A stretch of DNA of 64,000 nt, from NCBI GenBank assembly GCA_950295325.1, contig OX485808.1, forward strand, positions 41,379,180 to 41,443,179. The letters run 5' to 3'. Origin of the DNA: Polytrichum commune (Eukaryota > Streptophyta > Polytrichopsida > Polytrichales > Polytrichaceae). Shown here in pieces: positions 32,521 to 44,813 of this stretch. Position numbers and translations under genes: made by a program. How positions within the stretch are numbered: position 1 is the stretch's first letter; each line of letters begins with the position of its first letter. Below the pieces are notes generated by a model. The model saw nothing but the letters and a program-made list of their open reading frames with translations. It was not told the DNA's origin and searched no databases.

Positions 32521-33620
32521 GCCTTCACATTTCATTTTCAGCCATTTCCAACATCAATGTTGAACATTTATGTTATGTAGCAATATAGAGTCTATTTCTT
32601 GAAACTAAACTGTATAGGTGTGAACTAGACTACCATATACTCTTGCTATGAAACTTTTAAGTCAATTGGACCACAATTTCTAGGTCATATTGACATATGA
32701 ACAAGGAAGTTAGAGAAAACTTCAATTTTTTTTTTTCATGGCCACAAATTTTCGAAAGTTGGCAACTTTCTCGTAATATGTTATGTGGATGACAAATGAA
32801 CTACTCCCAAAAATTTGAAATCTTTTGAGCAAATTTAGATGAAGTTCGTCACCCTCAAAGTTGGAGGGTCACATGAGGTCATTTTGGGGAAATTCCTCTT
32901 TTCATGGAGCAAGCAAGCATGTGCACTCATTTTTTTTGTTCCAAATCCATTCAGTCAAGTTGTGCACAACCATCACCTTGTCCTAAGGGAAAAAACCCCC
33001 ACCCAAATTGGCATCTTATGTGAAAAATATTGGCTCCTAAATTTGGCTCCTATATATGGGCAACTCAGGGACCACCTCCCAAAAAAAGCAAATGTCAACC
33101 TAACAAAAAACCCTACATGCTTGGAGTATGAGACTTTTAAATCTTATTTTGGCCCACATGGCATTGGGCACCACCCTACACCAATAGATACCTTCCATCC
33201 ACGTATATTGCCACCTAGCGGGTCACAAACCCCATCTGAAGACCGTTTGCACAGGTCCCAAGTCCCACTCATGTTAGCAAGTCCCAACATAGAGGCCAAG
33301 TCCCAACTTGTGAGCCTCAAGTTATCACTAAAATATGGTTAAATATCATTAAAGTCAAATCTGGATTATTTTATGCAAAAATAATCGCGGGACTTGGGTT
33401 GAGAATCGAGTCTAGCTTTTTGCTCGACCCAACTTGCAATACAAGTCCCAAGCCTCACCTTCAAAAAGTGTTGCCATGTTGGCAACATCCATGTATGCAT
33501 CCATGTCATAGTTGGGACTCAGGACTTGAGACTCATTTCCGGTTGCATGAGCACTTAAGGGTTGAAGGATCAAAATGCACTTATTCATAGTTAAAGCCCT
33601 CTTAACATGAATATGACAAC
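32521..33620 (+). repeat. dispersed repeat R1, direct copy
   Basis: This is the inverted counterpart of 16860-18170; see that entry for landmarks. The 167-codon frame at 32839-33342 is not matched by a frame in the other copy, so I do not treat it as a gene. A second, partial R1 copy follows at about 33600-33800, repeating ACACTTGGAGTATGAG, CACCCCACACCAATAGATAC and TGGCACCTAG(T/C)GGGTC. Confidence 0.75.
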
Positions 33621-33887
33621 AAAATATCCTACACACTTGGAGTATGAGGTCTTTAAATCTCATTTTGGCTCACATCGTAGTGTGCACCACCCCACACCAA
33701 TAGATACCTTCCATCCACGTAGATTGGCACCTAGTGGGTCGCAAGCCCATTAGAATATTAGGTGGCGACCCATTTCAGGTTGCATGAACGCTTAAGAGTT
33801 AAGACCCATCTACCTTATATGAAGGTCTTTACTTTGTCAAGATGTCAGTTCATCAAACTTTGGTTGTTTATAGGTTCAACCACCTTA

Positions 33888-34295
33888 AAAGTACACTATA
33901 CTAAATATTGTATTTAGTGTCACCAATTCTAGTTGTCTCGGTCAATAATATTTGCAATCCACCCGTGTAGTGTCAGTAACACTAAATATAAATCCAATGT
34001 TATTTGTCAATCACTGTGAATTTTTTTGGGCATTATAGATTCACAATGTTGTGGATACTGCTACTTACTAAGTCATTTTCCATCTAACTTTCAAAAATCC
34101 ATGACAACATTTCATTACAAAATGTTAGGATGCACAATATATCACACTTTGCTTCAATATTGGGCAGTTGAATGAACTAAAAGTAAATTGGGATGACAAT
34201 ACTTGTCAACCTATTCATCAGAAGTGTCATTAAAAAAGTTGCCATAGTGACATATGATACCATATGACACTAAATACACTATTTAGTGTAGATAA
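33888..34295. mobile_element. TACACTAAATA-family element, copy 4, longer variant
   Basis: The left end ACTATACTAAATATTGTATTTAGTGTCAC and the right end, which read inward gives CTACACTAAATAGTGTATTTAGTGTCAT, are inverted copies of the same family ends as at 26006-26231, but the interior is different and about twice as long. A further AACACTAAATATAAAT motif lies at about 33980-33995. Confidence 0.55.
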
Positions 34296-34714
34296 ACAGT
34301 CTTATTAGTGTGGGCCACAATATTTCATTAGGTTTCATATTAATTTTCAACCCACATCAAATCTCAAGTTTTGAATAAGTGCGGGGCACATTAATTGGTT
34401 TTCTAGGGGATTGATATGGGTGAATAACTTATTTTGTGCTATTTTTGATGTAGGGTGACCGATTTGTTTTATCTAAGGTTTTGGTCATACGTCTCAAGGA
34501 CAACTAAGGGGAAGACTTGGGGCCTTGATGACATGTTATTTCCACCCCAACTTGACAATTAGAGTGGCCCACATAGGTTATTTTCACACCAAATTTTCAC
34601 CCAAGATAATAAAATTATTTACTATAGTTGATGGCAAGTTAAGTCTTGTGATCTTGGTACTTTCAGTTTACCATATGAACTAGGTACCTCTTGAGGGAGA
34701 GTAGGAATTCTCGC
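34296..34714. other. unassigned DNA
   Basis: No gene or repeat recognised. Confidence 0.5.
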
Positions 34715-34935
34715 AATGATTGTACCTCTCATTCATCCAACATAAAAATCATGAAATAGGTTGCAGCCCAACTGTTACTATTTTCAGTTGGTTTAAGACT
34801 AGATGTAGCTTTAAAACCCCCGATAGTCCAAGCCGTTGAAGACAAATCGGCCACAAACTTATCGGGGGTCAATTGTTTTATGATGGATGGATGAGAGATA
34901 TGCTCATATGCGATACTTTCCTCTCTCCACCCCAT
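34715..34935. repeat. MITE-like repeat, ATGGATGA family
   Basis: The segment has GTACCTCTCATTCATCCA near its left end and the inverted form TGGATGGATGAGAG near its right end, about 180 bp apart. The core (ACCCCCGATAGTCCAA, AAATCGGCC, TATCGGGGGTCAA) matches the order seen at 8230-8430 and 19310-19480. Confidence 0.5.
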
Positions 34936-35264
34936 GGGGAGTGCACCTATTGTAAATTGTTGTACAAATGTGCAATATGTGACATATTTTTTGGGGGGTA
35001 CTTTTTTGGGGGCCTACATTTTAAGGACTCTTCAAATATTTAATATTGGAATTCAAGGCTTTTGATAGGATGGTATCTTAATTGTAATTTTTTGGAGCAT
35101 TCATATCCATTACTATATATTTATCTCATGAAATAAAATATTGAAAGTAGGACTAGAAGAAATAAATACATTCACCCAAAAGCTCTCCCTATCTTGCCAC
35201 TGCTACAACACTAGTTTGGTACTTACTGAAATATGTTTTCAGTGTCATTGCCTCAAAAACACCA
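34936..35264. other. unassigned DNA
   Basis: G-rich runs at about 34992-35013 (GGGGGGT, GGGGGCC) within AT-rich DNA. Nothing coding is supported. Confidence 0.4.
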
Positions 35265-35470
35265 GTACCCACCGTCCATAATGTGCGTTGTGTGACTCTT
35301 GAGTTCTTTGATCCCTCTCTTGCGTATGATACCCACCGTACAAAACTTGCATTGTGTCCCCGTTGTGTGTCCTTTGAGTTCTTTGATCATTCTCTCGCGT
35401 CAAGACCCGCCACCCATAACTTGCATTGTATGAGTCTTGAGTTCTTCTATACCGCTCTTGGTGTCTCGGT
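35265..35470 (+). repeat. three imperfect ~65-bp tandem repeats
   Basis: Three units each contain a TGCGTTGTG/TGCATTGT word, then CTTGAGTTCTT or CTTTGAGTTCTTTGAT, then TCTCTTGCG/TCTCGCGTC and a CACC(G/C)(T/A) word. The translation of one frame repeats EFFDxSLA, but there is no sign of a real gene. Confidence 0.65.
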
Positions 35471-38400
35471 GTTGCAATGTTTCACATAAAAGGCCAAACT
35501 AGATACATGCTTGTAATGGGGCTCGTGCACCTCTCTAATAAGGGCCACTTCACACATGAGCCAAGAGCCGTGGCCATGAACTTGTGAGAGCCCAAAAGAA
35601 AGTGTCCGAAGGCCATCCCAAGACACCTCCAAAATCATGTAGTGTGGTCACGGATCCTCAAGTGGTGTGAAGTCATATGTGACCAGGCCCTCAACCAAAT
35701 GCAATTTCAATGAATTTCTATTCATGTCCTCACACATGATAAAATACAATAAATCAGCAATTGTGAATGTTTGGAGTGCCATGGTAGGCCTACCTCCAAG
35801 AGGTGGTTATTGAAATTAGTCCAAGTGACCATAGAACATGATCCATTTGATGTCATGTAGGAATCCATGTAGACTTTACATCCACAGTGCATTCACATGC
35901 TTTGTTGGTCCCTCTAACGTAGTGTGAAGCGAACTTGGACCCGCTCCACCTTTTCCACCAATGAGACTGCTTGAAGTGTAAGGGTCACATGCATGCTCTC
36001 CGTCTTGTGTGTGAAGTGGCCCTAAGCTCGCCCCCACACACCCTTGTTTGTGCATGACACAAGAGAGATAGGAGATCAAAATGAGCCCTCATTAGGGTTT
36101 AGGGACCCTTTATCATACTTCCCTAAGGGTAGCCTTGAATGCATGAAATATGGAATTTCATGAATGAATTTTGCCTCGCTTGTAGGAAAGACAAGATAGA
36201 GATTGTTCTCATAAGGCAAAGATCTTAGGTCTCCCCAAGGAGTAGGCAACAATTTGGCATTTGTTGGCAATCTTACAAAATCTTATCTCAACCAACTTTT
36301 GATTTTTGATTTTGATTTTTTTCTCTTGGGGTTTTTTTGCACATGTAAGTTACTTGTAGTATTTTCTTAAAAATATCCTAGTAATTTCTAGGTTAAGTTC
36401 TTTTAACAGATGTATTAGGTGTAGATGCCATCCTTTGTTAGCTATAATTTAATTTTAATTTTTATACTTTCAAAAAGAAAATTCACCCTAAACTACAATT
36501 CACCCCCTTTGGAAAATATTGGACATGTGCTCCCATGCTCAACCCCCAAGGGTAGGGATGCCCAAGGAGTGTTACCAAACATAAATCATTTGGGTGCTAT
36601 CTCCTCTGGGTCCTCGGATCATGAACATCTATGGTTTAGATTGAAGGTGGAGGAAGGTGAGGATTATGCTCTAGGGTCATCCTCTTCCCCAATCATAGAA
36701 TGTTGCCTCATATCGTATATGCTTATGTGTAATTAGTATGGGGACTTTCAACTTGTCAACATAGTAGGTAGAAACCGTGGTCATTGTAAACAGGGTCATA
36801 AGAGGGATTTGAGAATCCCGAAAGACCAATATGAACATGTAGGTACACCTTCTACATCTATTAATGCGGCTCACTACAGTTTTGTCATACCATGATCATA
36901 ATTATGGTCAATGTAGTGTTTCTTTAAAAAAACCCATTTTGAACCCACCATTTTATATGTTCAAAACTAGGGATATTAAGATCAATAATTCTACACAAAC
37001 ATGTATAATTGTGAGTTGAAAAACATAATATTAATATAATACCAAAATATCAACATTTTTTGAAATATAATTATTTAAAATTTAGAATGATAGTTTATTT
37101 GTGTGTAAGCCACTTTAATTTTCAAACCACACATAAAAACAATGGGCCACATCAATTTCTACCCATGCTAACATTCAACAATAATAAAAGATATAAAAGG
37201 TGTGGCAAGTCCATGAGTCCAAGCTTAGTATTTTTTATATAACTTTTCAAGAAAATTGAGGAGATGTGTGTGTATAAAGTGGAAACAAATTTCAAGGGTT
37301 TGAGAATGCCCCAAAACTTACATGACACATTAGCGCTTTATGATCAGTACATGTTGGCAAAGTACATAAACAGTTAGTTGTTGACAAAGATTGTTAAGTC
37401 CTATAATTTAGTATTTTCTTTCTTTGATTTGTTGAGAAAATTGAGAGTTTGTGTGCTTGAAGTGGACATTTCCAACATTTTAGCATATATAGGAGTTGCA
37501 CATTGAACTTGAAATTTTACAAGAAGTAGTGAATCAAAATGAGGAACATGAGGGTTGAGCTTGTTGATTTTGGAGGCAACAATCTTTAATTATGGATTTA
37601 TAAGCTAAAAAATGGTTAATGTCGTTGACCACTTTAGACATTCACTCCTAAACTCCCATTGATTGGGCCAAGGGGAATTGTTGCAAATAATGATACCTAT
37701 CAAATGTCTAAACTAAAATCATGCCCCCTATCCCTCCCCCCCCCCCCTCCCCCGCCATTAGGTATGTGGTCAATTGGGCCAATATAATAGATTATTGTGG
37801 AATCATTAAAGTTGTACTATACACAAATCAAACTATATTAAGAAATGAATTTTGTGCTATAATTTTTTTTGCATAGTTTATATTAGATGAGTGAGAGGTG
37901 TGCTTGTATCCAATATTTTCATGAGGTACATTGTTGGCATGAACTTCCAATTCCATATTCTTCATGGCATTTGTTTTGTCCTAGGTCATTAGGCCAAAAA
38001 TGGTTACCTTTGTTCATTATGAACTACATCACAATTACTTTATTTTTGGTAAATATTGTAGGCAACACTATAATATAAAAATTCACATGAAAAATATTGG
38101 AGATATTGTCGTGGTTGCACGCATTTTACCAACCCATAGTATATGACGTTGGAGGTCCATGTTCTAGGTTACAATACACTTCTTTAATGATTATAATATA
38201 TTATGTCCTACCCCTCATATTATCATCATAGCAAGTGTAAGAGCTGCCATACACGAACACTCCATTAACAAACTCACCAACCTTAAAATCCCAAAATCAG
38301 CCATCAAAACTCTCATGAAAAATATTCACCAAAACGCCATCAAATATCTCACATACCTCATCCTAAACAAAAGGAAATTTGTGAACAAACAAGAACATGT

Positions 38401-40028
38401 TCCACCACCTTAATAACCTGACATTATTTGTACACCAAACAAGCCCACCTCACAAGAGGCATAACACCTCATGCTGCATCACGGACACCTATGATCAACA
38501 TTAGGTTAATGGACTCACAATCACGCCGGTACCTAGCTACGGGTGTTACTTTTTCATTTCTTTTTCTTATGTCTTATTATTTATTCAATATGATGGTTTT
38601 CTTTCTTTAAAGTGAGTAGAGGGAAACTAAGACATGAGCAATGAGTGGTGAGTGTTAACACGTGAGTAGTGAGCAGTAATACCTACCAAATTTAATAAAT
38701 AATCACGGTTTTAGGATACATATTCTAAACTTGATACTTGTATTTTGCAAAATTTTCAATTATAAAATACTTGCATATACAACAATAGGGAATAGGCTCC
38801 CTTCACTCTTATTCTACAAAAACCAAGTGCATCCATCATAATCTCTACATCCATATATCAACACCGATTTTTTTTTTCACATTGATTCAATCACATCAAA
38901 CTTCACTAGTGCATCAATGCCTACCAAACATAGGGTTGCAGCTTTTATCTCTTTCTTTTTTACATTTTGTAGTTGCAAGATCCAAATGTTGTTTTATGAG
39001 CTAAATGTTGAGGTAGCACTTAAAAAGAAATGAAATCCTTGAAGGTTTGTTAAGTTATGAACATTGCATGGTCAAACATGGATCAGGATAAGAAGAATGG
39101 ACTCATATTCACGTCAACACATGGAATGTTGACATTCCTTTTTCTTTATTTTTCTTATGAACAACAACAACACAACATTAAAATCTGGTCACTTGCACTT
39201 TGAAATGTCCTGTGCACACCTTCCTCAATGTCACACTCCCAGAAAATCCTCTTCGGCCAATTTGAGAATCCTGCTTTCATCTGATGGCTGCCACCAATCA
39301 AAAACACTGCGAATTCTGAACTCTGTCATCAGTCACAAACACATAGTGACAATCTCATCGTTCCACTTGTAGATGATTCAATTTTCTTGTAAAAATTGGG
39401 TTAATGCACCGCAGTTTAGCCATAGCTGTGTGTTTTGAGAAAGACACCATCGCAGTTTGACAATCGGAGCTTCGAAAGATGCGCACATCGCAAAATAAGA
39501 GGGCCAATGATTGGGCTATAGACAAGCTGAATCAAACTTTGTAATTGCAATAGCTTCTGTTTTGCGTGGATGTATTGACCTACCTGCCATGTAACCATGA
39601 GAATATTCTCCAAATATGCCCAAGGGATTGTGCGAGTTGAATGGCTATGGCTTCTTGTCAACACTCTGGAGTGTGAGGCAAGGTTCTCTACTCCGAATTA
39701 GGAATCCGGACGTTCTTAGGTTTCATAACAGAGTACAATCATAATTCCTTTTCTGAAGCAGCCATTAGTTCAATATACTCCTTAACCTGAAGAAGCTTGA
39801 AGGTGCGGAAATACTGAAGGGACACAAATCATCTAGTTCGGTGAATATCCTCCGCAGATCTGCAGAAGGTTGTCAATGGACAGGATAAGGAAGGGTGTGT
39901 ACTTTTCGCGTGGAACCTCTCGATAAAGTCGACAGAGCGGGGAGGCAATCTCACCCGCCGGAGTCATCTTATTTCTACCGAATTTTTGTTCTCAAAACTG
40001 GAGGATCGTGAGAAAATTCCTTCTTGAG
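35471..40028. other. long intergenic region left of the LEA cluster
   Basis: No gene could be supported. A single TTAGGGTTTAGGG lies near 36092-36104. ACTACAATTCACCCCC at about 36493-36508 recalls sequences around copia-type LTR retrotransposons, but no LTR pair, primer site or pol motif is visible. A C12 run is at 37736-37747. The region is otherwise AT-rich and unassigned. Confidence 0.4.
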
Positions 40029-40148
40029 ACGCGTGGCACATGCAACATAATCCATAGCCAGCAGCGCGACTGCCACTTGGCTTCCTCTCGCAAAAAGGAA
40101 GCCGCCACCACTCGCCGCTCCCAAGTCGCCGCACAACGTCGCTATAAA
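40029..40148 (+). promoter_or_regulatory. promoter of LEA-like gene 1
   Basis: ACGCGTGG (40029-40036) is a variant of the G-box/ABRE in the sister genes. GCCACTTGGCTTCCTCTC follows at 40072-40089, 43 bp after the start of the first site. TATAAA at 40143-40148 lies 158 bp before the ATG. Confidence 0.65.
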
Positions 40149-40305
40149 GACCAACTCACAGTCATGCCGATTACCAACAAAGAAAATTTTGTAGCCATTA
40201 CACCGCTCATACGTTCTTTTCAATCATAGTGCCGTGTACTCGTTTCTTGTGTAGCCTTAGCTTAAGTCATTACTTGGTCATTGTGAGCAAGTACAAGTGT
40301 TGAGA

Positions 40306-41133
40306 ATGGCAGCAGCAATGGCGAGCATGACTGTAGTGGGAGCTCAAGCTGTGAGCGTTGCGTCCACATCCACTTCAGCTGTGACTGCGTCGTCGAGGTC
40401 CGCTCATGTGACCTTGGCGTCGTCAGCTCGGTTCGGGGGATTGCGGTTGAACAATTCACAATATTCAGCTGCCAGAGCGCCTGCACGTTCGGCTGTGATT
40501 GTGCGCGCAGAGGAGGGCGTGGTCGACAAAGTTGAGAATGCAGTTGGTGGAGCTGCCGAGAAGGTGAAGGACACCGCTGTGGCTGCCAAGGACAAGGTGC
40601 AAGACGCTGCTGGCAGAGTTGGAGACTTCGTGTCTGGGAAGGCCGACGAAGCTCAAGATGCCGCGGAGGATGTGTCACGCGATGTGCAAAAGAACGCCGA
40701 CAAGGCGGGCAACAAGGCCGCCGACGCAGGCAGGGACTTGGAGGGCAGCGCCAAGAGTGCGTCCAGGGATGCTCGTGGCGAGGCGGACAACATTGTTGTA
40801 AGTTCTTTTTAAGCTTTCAAATTCTCCACTTTCAACCCAATTTCTCTCCAAGAATCCTCGGCCATTGTTTCAAGCCTTGTCCAATGCGATCAATGACCTA
40901 GTGCTTCTGAAGCTCACGAAATCACTCTGTTGCCAATGCAGAACAAGGCCCAGAACGCTGCGGAAGACGCCGGTGACTCCATCAAGAAGAACTTCAACAA
41001 AGCAACGGATGCTGCCCAAGATGCCGGAAAGGATGTTCAGCGCAAGGCAGAGGATGTGGGCGACTCCGCCCGTGACACAGCCCGCGACGTGAAGAGAGAT
41101 GCCGAGAAGGGCGCCGACCGCATTTCCAACTAG
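40306..41133 (+). CDS. chloroplast-targeted LEA-like protein, copy 1
   Basis: The gene has two exons, 40306-40797 (donor GTAAGT) and 40942-41133 (acceptor AATGCAG), with a phase-0 intron of 144 bp, giving 227 residues. Residues 1-68 are rich in A, S, T and V with few acids and end IVRA before EEG, a good stromal processing site, so import into the chloroplast is inferred. The mature part is highly charged and alanine-rich, without Cys or Trp, with repeating helical words of 11-residue type: EKVKDTAVAAKDKVQDAAG, DEAQDAAEDVSRDVQ, NKAADAGRD, then in exon 2 NKAQNAAEDAGDSIKKNF and DSARDTARDVKRDAEKG. This composition fits group 3 (LEA_4-like) proteins, disordered when hydrated and thought to protect proteins or membranes during drying. 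It differs from its sisters mainly in the transit peptide. The first ATG is preceded by TTGAGA and the downstream Mets lie within the transit peptide. Confidence 0.88.
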
Positions 41134-42587
41134 AAAGGGATTCGCAATTTAGACCACTGCGAATGCTAATTCAGCACCGGAAGTTGGTTTGATGTGAGTT
41201 TATCTGAGGATTTCGAAAAGTCCAGCAAATCCGCCCGAGATGCTCGTAAAATAGCAACCACCATGAATCGCCTCCCGAGCAGTGGAAACAAATGTCCATA
41301 TGTACAGCAGGGTGATTTGACATTAAGATAGGAGCATTGTTGATGACAGCAATCTGAGTAGACAAGGGGTGAAAGTGTTCTTGGGCTTGTGGATTTGCCA
41401 AATTTTGTGTAACATACAAGCAGATTGTGTTTGCTATGAACGAAAGATTTCCTGACTTTTGTTCACACTTCAAGTGCAGCTGGCGATCATGTTTTGTGGA
41501 GTTCAAACTGCCTTGCATGCAAATTCTGATGTCATGTTTCTAAACTCGACTCGATATTAAACCTAGGTATATCAAGGGTATGTGAATGGATATTTTAGGG
41601 TGCGATAATCCTTCAACACAAGTCCTGCAACCCACTTGATCTTTGTACTACTGAATGAATATATTGCTTTGGAGATTTTGTGGATACATCTGATGCCATG
41701 ATCTGCTATATATGGTATCTTCTCTTCTTTCAATACACTCTAACCTATGTCATATCACCCTCCATAATTTCACTCCCTCTCTTATGATCCAAAAGCCTAG
41801 GGAATGAATATGCTCAATCTAAATCTCCCTCTTTGTTGTCACATTTCCATCCCATATTTCATGGGTTTTGACATTATGGTAATCCACCAAAGAATTCAAA
41901 CCACACACTTGCATGCATCACATTATCATCATTCTAATTAGTGTCATCAATGTAATGTTGACTTTTGGTTTCTCTATAATGTCACACGCTACACTAATTA
42001 TCTATTATCACCTGTCTTCGTTGATTTGCCGCATACCTCCTTCGTATCACGTCCACTTTGGTTGCCACATGCGTGAGATTAGGGAGGTTAGAGTTTATCC
42101 TTACCCCACTTAATATGTGAAAATGTAATGTATCGTGTTTTAACTTGCTCTCAATGTGAAAAGAATGTCAATCACTCAATAGTGATGTCTATTGCAAGTT
42201 AGAAATTTACATAGACATAATATGTGGATGTGGAATGTATGATCATATTAAATTATCTTGCTTCAAGGTTTGCACCAAATCTTACTAGGACAATAGTTAC
42301 TTGTATTACCATGAATATTCATCTACTTTTATGTATTCCTTAAGATATTTGAGCAAAGTTGGAACATATAGGTTCCAGGATTTCTACTATCCTTGATAAT
42401 AGCGGTCATCTTTGAGCAGATTTGAATGTGTCTAAAAGTTTCCCCATGTCACAAGCATGTTCCCTAATCATGATTCCTCCCATAATGACCCATACTACTT
42501 TGTTAACAAAGATTTTATGCGGCCAATTATCTATGTACATCCTTCCAATTCTAGTAGATGATGAAACTACTTGCATACATATCTACT

Positions 42588-42815
42588 GCACTACACCATT
42601 TATGATATTTAGTGTGACTTACTATTTGGAGTTACATAGTGCTAAAACTATTTATTGAGAATGTAAAATTTAACCAAGGAAAGTCATTAATGTTCCATAA
42701 TGTCCGAACAACCTATTCAATTTTTGTGAGTAGAAATTGAAGTCAATAGTAAGAAGTTATTCCGTTGTGTAATTCCAAATAGTGAGTGGCACTAAATACC
42801 ATAAACGGTGCAGTG
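42588..42815. mobile_element. TACACTAAATA-family MITE, copy 3 (diverged)
   Basis: The left end ACACCATTTATGATATTTAG-TGTGACTTACTATTTGGAG and the right end CCAAATAGTGAGTGGCACTAAATACCATAAACGGTG are inverted relatives of the family ends at 26006-26231. The interior keeps ATTAATGTTCCATAATGTCC, the complement of the family's GAACATTAA word order. Confidence 0.65.
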
Positions 42816-43654
42816 GTGTGTTTGCAATAATATGGAAGCTCACACAAATGGAGATACGCTTAAAGGCCTTTGATGGAACGGGTATAGATAACCTCAACCA
42901 TATGGAGTTCTCTAGCAAAAGGAAGAAATACAAAGTGATCCATGTCATGATAAAAATGACATACCCTCCGGTCATACCCCTCATGTGCAAACTTATGTGA
43001 AGGAAAAGTCATTTGGAAGAAGGTTCTTTTCTTACATGTGTGCACACAATTGTCTATCATTTCTCAATTGCCTTGAAATCTTGATGTGATTACTTCAGAT
43101 GGGAATCATTTCCCTTACTCATGGTAGGGAGTTGTTGTTGGTTTAAATTCACCTACAAGTGATGCTTCTTCTCATGGTTCATATGGTTAAATGAATTGAT
43201 GGTCAATAGTGTATCGGCTTCATCTCAACTTCTAGTGCTCTCCTTTTGGAAAAAGCCGTCTTGCATGGACAAACCCCTGCCACAATGTAAACAAACTAAA
43301 TGACATAGGGTAATTGTTCTGGAATTCCATGTGCCGAAGCGTACTTTGACATGGACCCTTCCTCTTATGTGGTTACCCAGTTAGATAGACGTGCCTAATC
43401 CAATTATCTAAGATTTAAGTATAATTGAATTTATGCATGAATTTTGGACAATTCCAACTGCCAATGTGATGCGCACTAGATCGCAAAATTACACAAATAT
43501 GATGGTTGGCGAACATGAACTACAAACATTCAAAGTTGTGGTTTTTGTGTTGTTGCTTTCTGTTATTGTTGTTTGATATTTTGTCCTCATAAGTCCACCT
43601 TCTTGATTGTTTTCGGACAAATGATTTGTCCAAATATACTTAGATGTTAGTTAA

Positions 43655-43825
43655 TTACCTCTTAATTGGACACCTATATTTGAGTGGTATGTGGTTTGGT
43701 GTGGCTCCAAGAACAAATAAATGTGTTTAAAAGAGATTAAACAATGTACGTGGTCAAAGCATGATAACCATTCCCAGCTTAATGTTCAACGTAATTGGGG
43801 GAACCTACATGACCATTTAATGAGC
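43655..43825 (+). repeat. fold-back family arm, left-type copy
   Basis: The order TCTTAAT, GTGGTTTGGTG, AAGAACAAA, TGTTTAAAAGAGATTAAA, CATGATAACC, CAACGTAATTGGGGGAACCT matches the left arm at 31725-31890. It is a solitary diverged arm. Confidence 0.55.
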
Positions 43826-44503
43826 ACAATCTGAATGTCCACTTTTGATAATGAATAAAATATGAGAAGGTGGCTACGTCCTTGATTTGGATTTGCTAAG
43901 GTACATATATGGAAAACAATGAAAATAAGTTGATTCAACCAGAAAGAGTGGCTTGAAATTTGCGAAACATTTTTCAAAGCTAGAGTAGAGGAAATGATGA
44001 GGAATGCAAGTTGTTTCATAATTTTTATTCTATGTAAATAATATGTTTCATCTTCCCAAAGAGGCAGTAAGTCAAACCATCTACTTGCATAATAGAGTCT
44101 CCTTACTTTGAGCATCCAAATACCCTACTTTGCATACAAATGCACACAGAACGGTTTACTCAATGACACCCAAAAGTGATCATAAATGATGTGGAACATC
44201 ACCTATGCAGTCAATCACTGCATCCTTTTTGGACCACCACTTTTACAATTAGCCATGTTGGGTTCACAGAAGAATCACTCTACCCCTAGTCAAGTGCACC
44301 AATAGTTGTTATTCACCGTATTCGGTTTTTCTACCATAACCATCATGTATGAATGGCATGTTTCAGATCCTATGAGAAATGGGCTAGCTGGAAAAAATAA
44401 CCATTTAACATCCATCTACTTTAGAACAGAAACAGCGGCCCATCCCTAGCCTCCAAAATATGGTAAATGTGAACTGAAATGCTAAACACCCCCTCCCCTG
44501 TCG

Positions 44504-44627
44504 ACACGTGGACAGTGCCCCATATCCACAGTGGACATGCACAGAGTGCCACTTGGCTTCCTTTCACACAAACTGAGCCGTCACCACTCGCCGTTCGGAA
44601 GCCGCGGCGCAATGTCACACTATAAGA
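44504..44627 (+). promoter_or_regulatory. promoter of LEA-like gene 2
   Basis: A perfect G-box/ABRE, ACACGTGG, lies at 44504-44511. GCCACTTGGCTTCCTTTC starts at 44548, 44 bp later. The TATA-like TATAAG is at 44622-44627. Confidence 0.7.
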
Positions 44628-44813
44628 ATCCAACTCACACTCACACAGGATCAGCAAACCAGCAATCTCTCACAACTACTCACCATTTCTCGGCGTTTCA
44701 TACTTCTCTTTCAACATTTTTGTGGGTATCTCGATTCGCTTAATTCAGGGTCACTGTATTGTTCAGTTTTTATAGTCATTGTTGTTTGTAAGTTTGTGAG
44801 ACAGCAGTCGACA

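Larger units (their letters stand above)
31708..33819. repeat. composite repeat bounded by a perfect 21-bp inverted repeat
   Basis: TATAAGGTAGATGGGTCTTA-A at 31708-31728 and its exact reverse complement at 33799-33819 enclose a fold-back element, a full copy of repeat R1 and a partial R1 copy (about 33600-33800). The inner edge of each bounding repeat is TTAA. The meaning is uncertain: they may be ends of a larger element or a trace of inversion. Confidence 0.6.
41134..44503. other. LEA 3' flank and unassigned spacer
   Basis: From 41160 to about 41530 the sequence resembles the 3' flank of copy 4 (61370-61750), including GGAGCATTGTTGATGACAGC and TTTTGTGTAACATA. A MITE and a fold-back fragment further right are listed separately. 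I see no gene. Confidence 0.55.

Noticed and set aside
32839-33342. 167-codon open frame
   Set aside because: It lies in dispersed repeat R1, and the inverted copy at 17 kb has no matching frame.
36420-36520. Copia LTR retrotransposon junction (ACTACAATTCACCCCC)
   Set aside because: No LTR pair, primer-binding site or pol motifs are visible within several kb.
40404-40656. Minus-strand frames inside LEA copies
   Set aside because: The same shadow frames appear in every LEA copy, opposite the real exons.
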